Of a DNA stretch of 64,000 bases, positions 58,201-64,000 are shown one piece after another. Source of the stretch: Moringa oleifera. Lineage: Eukaryota; Streptophyta; Magnoliopsida; Brassicales; Moringaceae. Position numbers and translations under genes: made by a program. The stretch lies in the NCBI GenBank assembly GCA_021397835.1, contig JAJFZO010000571.1:1-64000 (forward strand). Direction: 5' to 3'. The notes beneath the pieces are model-generated. The model did not search any database, had not been told where the DNA came from, and saw nothing but the letters and a program-made list of their open reading frames with translations. Every line of letters begins with the position of its first letter. The first letter of the stretch is position 1.

Positions 58201-59946
58201 GAATTAATAGAATTAGGAAATCTAAGTTCTAAACAAATTATATAACAAAAGAAAATGTCCCTTTCTCAATTTCAAATAAAAAAGAAATACATCCTCTTTC
58301 CTAATTTAAATTTAAGCCTTGTGTAGGTTCTCCTAAAATCTTTAATCAGTCCTTCATTGCTAAGAGAACTAAATTATAAGATATGCAGAACAAGCTTTCA
58401 TCCATACGAACCTTTGGACACTGCTTGGCACTATGATCCAAACTGCCACATACAAAGCATGGTTTCTTCCGCTTTGTCATAGATGGGCAATTTACTGACA
58501 TATGCCCTTCTTCACCACAATTATAGCATGTTTCCCAACCGCTATCTGGAGGATCAAAGTACCTCGGTCCACGCTGATAGAATACACATGAGATATTGAA
58601 CTAAGCTGCTAACAGCAAATAATTTTTTGGCAAAATCGCAGCCAACAGCAATATGTTAACTCACAAGAAGCTTCCGTAGCACAGCATTATCAGATATCTG
58701 AACAGTATTTTGATCCATAGATGCAGCCATCTCTGTAACTTTGTTTGTGTCTCCTTTCTCACATTCATCCACATCCTCAACTGTCTCTGCCATATCCTCC
58801 TCCTTCATAACAATGCTCTAATGCATGGAGTTAAAATCAGGCCACTTAAGAAATGCTAGCTTATAATCCCAAATATACGTCACATACAAGATTGTAAGCT
58901 TGCCAAAACGAATACACTTCCCTCAATCATGCAAAAGTGCTGAGTTCAAGAAAAAATTGATCAAAATTACAACAAGATACCATGAGAAAAGGAAATATGT
59001 CTCTGTGCATGCACATACATTCATACATCTCTTTTTTCATATATTTCTATTTGTGTGTATGTGTCCGCCAGTACATGTGTTCGAGATTTAGATTAGCTTT
59101 CCTCATGCCATGCTGAAGCCGTATAGGTCAACTAAGTTCATACAGGCACTATCACCAGGCACACTCAAAATTTAAACTAACACCCATAAAGTTATAATTA
59201 AGAATAAGCTTATCACCAAAAAAATAATATTTCAGAACATATAATTGTAATTTTTTATAAGCCAATAAATGCAAGCGTCAATGCAACTTATTAGAGCAAC
59301 ATAGCACGGTCCAGTCAAGGAACTGTTCCTGCAAATAATTTTCTTTAGACCAAATAGAACTAGTAACTCGTATTCACTAGTACAACGTCAATCCAACCAC
59401 ATTAACAGGTATAAGTTCTTAGCTGAGATTATATCCAGAATAAACCAAGAAAGTTAACAAGGTTTTCTTCAAATTAACACCTAAAAGTGCATTCTATTCA
59501 GAAAAGGAAAAAAAAAAAATCACAGCAATAACTCTTCCTATTTTAATTTTTTTTTTAAAGGCTTAAAGCTAAGTACTATTCATGCTTACATCAGTCTCTT
59601 CAACATCCATCTCGATTCTCTTTCTCCTCCCAATTCTCTTCTGACTCCTCAAATCCACGAGCTCTTCAGCATTAGCCCCATCAGAAGCAACAACGGCAAC
59701 CTCTGTTTCCTGCGAGGAGGATGAGCCGAGATCCACAAAACTCTTCTCCTCCATATCGTCAAAAGACGCGCTGTTCTGTTCGCTCATCCTTCCAACTCGC
59801 TTCAACAATGCTTTCTCCACTATCTTCAAGCTCAAGTCCTCGTTTGCCTCCTTATCGTCGTCGCTGCTGCTCAGCGATATCAGATCCTTGTCCTCTTCTC
59901 CTTCTTCGTCATCGATCTTCGCTTTCTGCTTCTCTCTCTTTGCCAT
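55298..59946 (-). CDS. CCHC zinc-knuckle protein, ZCCHC7/AIR-like
   Basis: Ten exons, complement of 59,590-59,946; 58,665-58,817; 58,412-58,573; 57,636-57,797; 57,381-57,497; 56,517-56,624; 56,289-56,396; 56,061-56,168; 55,833-55,940; 55,298-55,699. Every exon is phase 0 and the product is 594 residues. Layout: acidic/basic N-terminus (MAKREKQKAKIDDEEGEED), RGPRYFDPPDSGW, knuckles CYNCGEEGHMSVNC and CFVCGSLDHSAKQC (exon 3), CFICKKGGHRAKDC and CLRCGVSGHDMFMC (exon 4), a degenerate CYVCKSFGHLCC, and CYKCGQLGHTGL|AC completed across the splice. Then four near-identical knuckle exons, and a basic tail (RGGWITEDPGDF). The family resembles AIR/ZCCHC7 RNA-binding cofactors of the nuclear exosome (TRAMP); that role is inferred. 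The start at 59,946 is the only ATG in frame. It closely resembles the Arabidopsis At3g43590-type zinc-knuckle family. Confidence 0.9.
55833..56744 (-). repeat. Four tandem 228-bp exon-intron units
   Basis: Exon starts at 56,624, 56,396, 56,168 and 55,940 are exactly 228 bp apart. Each 108-bp exon begins with codons for Ala-Cys, carries one knuckle (CYKCGQAGHFAREC, CYNCGEEGHFAREC, then CYKCGEEGHFAREC twice) and ends SSTR (or a close variant) before GTAAGT. The 120-bp introns are also alike (gaaagtgcacagyaccaaat on the plus strand). The repeat adds 36 residues per unit without disturbing the frame. Confidence 0.9.
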
Positions 59947-60099
59947 ATTCTGAAATTCAAGACCGTACTGAGATTGGAGATGAAGTCTATTCAACTTTAG
60001 GAAAAAAAGCTTGGCCGATGAAGATAGCTAGGGTTTGTGTTTGCACCGGAAACAAATTCATGATTTCAAAGAAATGGGGTGTGCAAATGTAAGCTGCCT

Positions 60100-60136
60100 C
60101 AATGGCCCAAATGAGACATTATGCTTCATGGGCCTG
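60100..60136 (-). promoter_or_regulatory. Site II-like GGCCCA/TGGGCC pair
   Basis: Two TGGGCC-type motifs (60,104-60,109 and 60,129-60,134) lie about 160-190 bp upstream of the zinc-knuckle start codon. Such motifs bind TCP factors in promoters of plant housekeeping and RNA-processing genes. The assignment is by motif and position only. Confidence 0.4.
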
Positions 60137-60500
60137 TTTCAAGGGTTGGACGTCTTTTTTTATTATATTAAATTTGTGTTTATATATTTATTAATATTAA
60201 TAAATTATTAAAAATTTAAAATTTAAAATTAAAAATTAATTCAATTATTGAAATTAATTATAAAATTATAATATAAAAAATTATAAAAATAATTAAAAAT
60301 TATATTTGTGTAAAAATATTAATTAAACAGTTATTAATCATAAAGACATGAATGATTAAAATAAATATAATCAATAAAATTGATGAGTTTATAATGATCT
60401 TTCACTATATATTATATCTTCTCCATGTTTGCCTTAGCGCTCTAAGTTACTGTTAGTTTAGCTCTTTTTTGAAACTGTCACTAGTAACCAAGGCTAAAAA

Positions 60501-60514
60501 TGGTATCAAAGCCA
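60501..60514 (+). other. tRNA-Met primer-binding site of the pararetrovirus
   Basis: tggtatcaaagcca matches the usual TGGTATCAGAGC primer site complementary to the 3' end of initiator tRNA-Met, with one difference. In caulimovirids this marks the start of minus-strand DNA synthesis and conventional genome position 1. The downstream coding order supports the call. Confidence 0.7.
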
Positions 60515-62129
60515 AGCGGCTATAGGAGGGAGAATACGTATCATGACGAGTCTTGAGCACTAGTGTTGGTCAGCCGTAAAATCTGTTGGTCAGCTTAAGA
60601 AGAGAGAGATAGGTGGTCCTGGTGGTGGTCTCTCTAGTGTAACAAGATAAGTGTCAAGAGTCCTATAATCTCTTCAACTTTCAGCTTGGTTAAGAAACTG
60701 TTTCTACTTAAACCTAGAACCTGTTCAGGAGAGAAAGTTTCAACAAGTAGTAATTTAGATAAAATATAGAAAAAGTCCACTTTGATTTTGAATATGTGAA
60801 AGATTATGACACTACCATAGAACAAGATTATAATTATAATATACTAGAAGTAGAACAAGATTCACAAACTTGGTCAATACCTATACAAGATTACCCAAGA
60901 AAAATAGTACACCCATTAGAAAGAAGAATAGAATGGGATTATACAATATCAAAAGTATGCAACCAATCTTCATCCTACTTTGGAATAAGAAATTATAAGG
61001 CATCAAGAATTATGATTCTTTAGTATAGATAAAGAATTATTAAGAATAGATTTCAACTCAGAAAAAAATAGAAAAAAAATAAAAATGGTTCATGAAAACA
61101 TATTCAAGAGAACAAAGACAAATGATTAGGGAAACATGTTATAAGAAAATGAAAATAATAAGCAAAAACATAAGATTCTTTGTATGGTTTGAAAAGTATG
61201 CACAAAAAACCAAGATAGACTATCTTTTCAATGATCAAATCAATACAATAGAGGAAGAAACTCAAAAATATAGTACGACTAGAGACATAGAACAAATAGG
61301 AGTATAATATCATGGTAATCCAATAGTAGCATCCCTCTTCAAGCAACCCAATGAGCATAGAAATCATAAGAAACCAGTGATGTATAAGGATGAGATTTCA
61401 ATATATCAACAAAACAACTACACTAATCAGGTTTTACACACAATAATTAAGCAAAAAAAAAAAAGAGTCATTATCTAAAAAGAAAACAAAAAGAAGAAAA
61501 ACCAAAAGAAACTGATCAAAATCCAATAAAGAAATAGGAAAAGGGAAACCCTAGCATAAGAAAGGAATCTGGTGATCTCACTATAATTCAACCATAAAAC
61601 CAAGAAACTTTCAGCCCATATGTACCTAAGAAATCTAGTGATTTCCATAATGTACTTAAGACCAAACTACCAACCTTAGAAACCTTTAGTACAGAAATGT
61701 TATTTGTCAATCCTAATAAACTTATGTGTAGAAAACAATTAACACTGGCAAATTATGACAACACAATATTAGGAAAAATAGAAACTATAGAAGAACAATT
61801 TGAAAAAACCAACATATTATCTATCAAACAGAAAAAATCTTCTTTTAAGACAATCAAACCTAGAAGACCCACGAAAAGAAAAAAATAAGATAACATAGAT
61901 CATAGGAATAAAAAAGGAGTATGTAATTAGAAGATGATTACCATGATATTACAATAAATAAAATGTTAAACCTCATAAAACATGAACTCCAACCAAGAAA
62001 ATTGAAAAGGTCAAGACTCGAGATTTTCAATTAGAAATCAATAGACTTAAACGACAGATTAATCAATTACGAAAAGAAAAATTAAGATACCTGACGAAAC
62101 CCGAAGAAAAGGTAAGACAAGATTTCATG

Positions 62130-62500
62130 AATAAAATACAAATGCAAAAATGGTATACCAATATAACATTAGTAGTAAATAATAATTTTCATCTTAGTAT
62201 AATAGCTTTAATAGACTCATGAGCAGACCATAATTACATTCAGGAAGGACTCATACCTACCCAATACTATGAAAAAACAACTGAGAAATTAAGTGGAGTC
62301 AATGATGTTGAGTTACAAATAAAGTATAAACTTACTAAAGTAAAAATATGTAATGAAGGATATTGTATAAAAAGCCCTTTCATATTAGTCAAAGATATCC
62401 AACAAAGATTAATACTAAGAACTCCTTTTCTAATACAGATATACCTCTTTTTAGTAGATCAAGAAGGAATACATTCATCAAGATTAGGGCAAACCATGAC
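62130..62500 (+). pseudogene. Pararetroviral aspartic protease region, broken
   Basis: A frame around 62,129-62,500 has the pattern of a retroviral-type aspartic protease: a hydrophobic strand, then the catalytic Asp-Ser at 62,214-62,219. A TGA stop follows immediately at 62,220-62,222 within the active-site loop. The frame then remains open through to the next domain (ORF from 62,496). The stop abolishes the enzyme. Confidence 0.6.
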
Positions 62501-62839
62501 TTTTAGGTTCATCACTTCACCAATAGAAAGACAGTTAAATCTGCTACAAGAAAGTACCAAGATAAAAAACAAAAAAGTTCAAATAAGATATCTTCAAAAG
62601 GAAGTACATTGCAAGAAAATAGAAGATCAATTACAAAAACCAGAGATACAAGAAAGAATTAGGAAAGAAGAGAAGAAATATCAAGAAGAAGTCTATTTAG
62701 ACTTACGCAATGCTTTTTGGGAACGAAAAAGACATGTAATTAGACTACCTTACGAAAAAGATTTCAATGAAGACCAAATTCCCACAAAAGCAACAGTTAT
62801 TCAGATGAGTGAAGAAATTTTAATTATAAAAAAGAAATT

Positions 62840-63370
62840 CAAGAATTATTAGACAAAAATATAATTAGACCGAGTAAATTTCCCTGGAGTTGTTCCGTAT
62901 TTTATGTATACAAGAGTGCAGAAATAGAAAGAGGAACACCAAGGTTAGTAATCAATTATAAATAATTAAATAAAGCTTTGAAGTGGATTAGGTACCCTAC
63001 TCCAAACAAAGGGACCTTATCAATAGGCTTCATAATGCATCAATTTTCTCAAATTTTGACATGAAAGCAGGATATTGGCAAATACAAATAGCAAAAGAAG
63101 ATAGATATAAAACTGCTTTTAATGTACCCTTTGGTCATTATGAATGGAATGTTATGCCATTTGAATTGAAAAATGATCTATCAAAATTTCAAAATATTAT
63201 GATTGATATATTTAATCCACACATTTCTTTTACAATAGTGTATATAGATGATGTATTAGTATTCTCAGAATCAATAGATCAACATTTTAAGCATTTAAGA
63301 AATTTTTTAAATATTGTAAAATATAATGATTTAGTTATATCAGCAAAAAAAAAAAAAAGAAGTTAATTCA
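62840..63370 (+). pseudogene. Pararetroviral reverse transcriptase region, broken
   Basis: The core is open at 63,061-63,366. It has GYWQIQIAKEDRYKTAF early, a degenerate MPF.LKN motif, and the catalytic YIDD box at 63,241-63,252 (VYIDDVLVFSES). Upstream fingers sequence (from about 62,850) is separated by stops and a frameshift near 63,000. The open frame ends in an A-rich tract at 63,346-63,358, where length change has probably shifted the frame. Confidence 0.8.
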
Positions 63371-64000
63371 GACAAGGATAAGATTTTTAGATTTTGAAAT
63401 ATTTGAAGGAATAATAACCCTTATTACTAGAGCAATATAATTTGCTAGTAAATTTTTTGATGAAATAAAAGACAAAACCTAATTACAAAGATTTTTAGGA
63501 TGCTTAAATTATGTGTCAGACTTTATTTCCCACCTTAGACAGGTAAGTAAACCATTATTTAATAGATTAAGAAAAAGTCCTCCAGGATGGACCCCTGAGA
63601 TGATAGCAATAGTCAAAACATTAAAAGAAAAGGTAAAAACTTTACCTTGCTTAAGGATTCCTAACCGTAAAGCACAATTAATTTTACAAACAGATGCATC
63701 TGATTTAGGTTATGGAGGAATCATAATCCAAATTATATAAAATCAGGAACAAATAGTAAGATACTATTCAGGAATGTGGTTACAAGCACAGGAAAATTAT
63801 TTCATAATAAAAAAAAAATTTAGCAATAGTACTATGTATTTCAAAGTTTTAAGATGATTTGTACAATAAAATTTTTATTTTAAAAAGAGATTGTAAAGCT
63901 ACTAAAGAAGTTTTGCAAAAAGATGTTCAAAATTTAGTTTCAAAACAAATATTTGATAGATGGCAAGCTATTTTATCAATATTTGATTATACTATTGAAT
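63371..64000 (+). pseudogene. Pararetroviral connection and RNase H region, broken, runs off the window
   Basis: A frame at 63,513-63,740 carries the connection segment and the first RNase H motif (TDASDLGYGG, Asp codon at 63,693). After a stop at 63,738 the next motif region is visible but interrupted by an A-run at 63,809-63,818 and several stops. The 3' remainder of the element lies outside the window. Confidence 0.7.

Larger units (their letters stand above)
60420..64000 (+). mobile_element. Endogenous pararetrovirus (Caulimoviridae-like), defective, 5' part
   Basis: Starting with a tRNA-Met-type primer-binding site at 60,501, this segment follows the order expected of a plant pararetrovirus: an AT-rich leader, several broken frames of the N-terminal/structural region (60,740-62,100, Lys-rich), then protease, reverse transcriptase and RNase H regions on one strand. 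No integrase and no LTR are visible, which argues against an LTR retrotransposon. Stops and frameshifts interrupt every domain, so the copy is dead. The genus is undecided. It continues beyond the window end. Confidence 0.75.

Noticed and set aside
59947..59994. Upstream extension of the zinc-knuckle protein
   Set aside because: The frame is open to 59,994 but that codon is TTG, not ATG; the first ATG is at 59,946.
60501..60514. Primer site of a copia-type LTR retrotransposon
   Set aside because: The same tRNA-Met site is used by many copia elements, but no LTR precedes it and the domain order downstream (protease, reverse transcriptase, RNase H with no integrase before them) fits a pararetrovirus.
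1..64000. tRNA, rRNA or other structured RNA genes
   Set aside because: None was recognised by eye on either strand; a covariance-model scan was not possible here.

Overview
The window looks like nuclear DNA from a dicot plant. Intergenic sequence is very AT-rich and full of TA/GA microsatellites, genes carry many introns with GT..AG borders, and the recognisable proteins are plant families (Tousled kinase, SABATH methyltransferase, REM-type B3, DUF4408, cytochrome P450). I cannot name the species. All calls were made by reading the sequence; no database search was run.

Region 1 (1-32,600) is a decayed array of about three tandem units, with a spacing near 12 kb between equivalent points. 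A complete unit, pieced together from the copies, reads: SABATH methyltransferase (minus) - B3-domain gene (plus) - AT-rich block R1 - AT-rich block R2 - DUF4408 gene (plus) - cytochrome P450 (minus) - block X. Every gene copy here is broken. Each unit has its own internal deletions, and some lesions are shared between copies, so decay began before the last duplication. A 577-bp MITE-like element sits inside a SABATH exon, and an exon-sized piece of a transportin gene lies inside one B3 copy.

Region 2 (32,600-39,300) is mostly non-coding. It holds one small intact-looking two-exon gene, a DUF3148 protein resembling CRR42 of chloroplast NDH assembly (36,861-37,240, minus).

Region 3 (39,345-49,930, minus) is a complete 16-exon Tousled-like kinase gene. 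The exon phases all agree and encode 688 residues. Upstream (50,000-55,290) is AT-rich spacer with a dead Ty3/gypsy integrase fragment.

Region 4 (55,298-59,946, minus) is a complete 10-exon CCHC zinc-knuckle gene of 594 residues. Four consecutive 108-bp exons repeat at an exact 228-bp period, so the knuckle array has grown by tandem exon duplication.

Region 5 (about 60,400-64,000, plus) is the 5' part of a defective endogenous pararetrovirus (Caulimoviridae-like): a tRNA-Met primer-binding site, then broken protease, reverse transcriptase and RNase H regions. It runs off the window end and begins about 0.5 kb upstream of the zinc-knuckle start codon. The three intact genes (DUF3148, Tousled-like kinase, zinc knuckle) are unrelated in function and share only their orientation.
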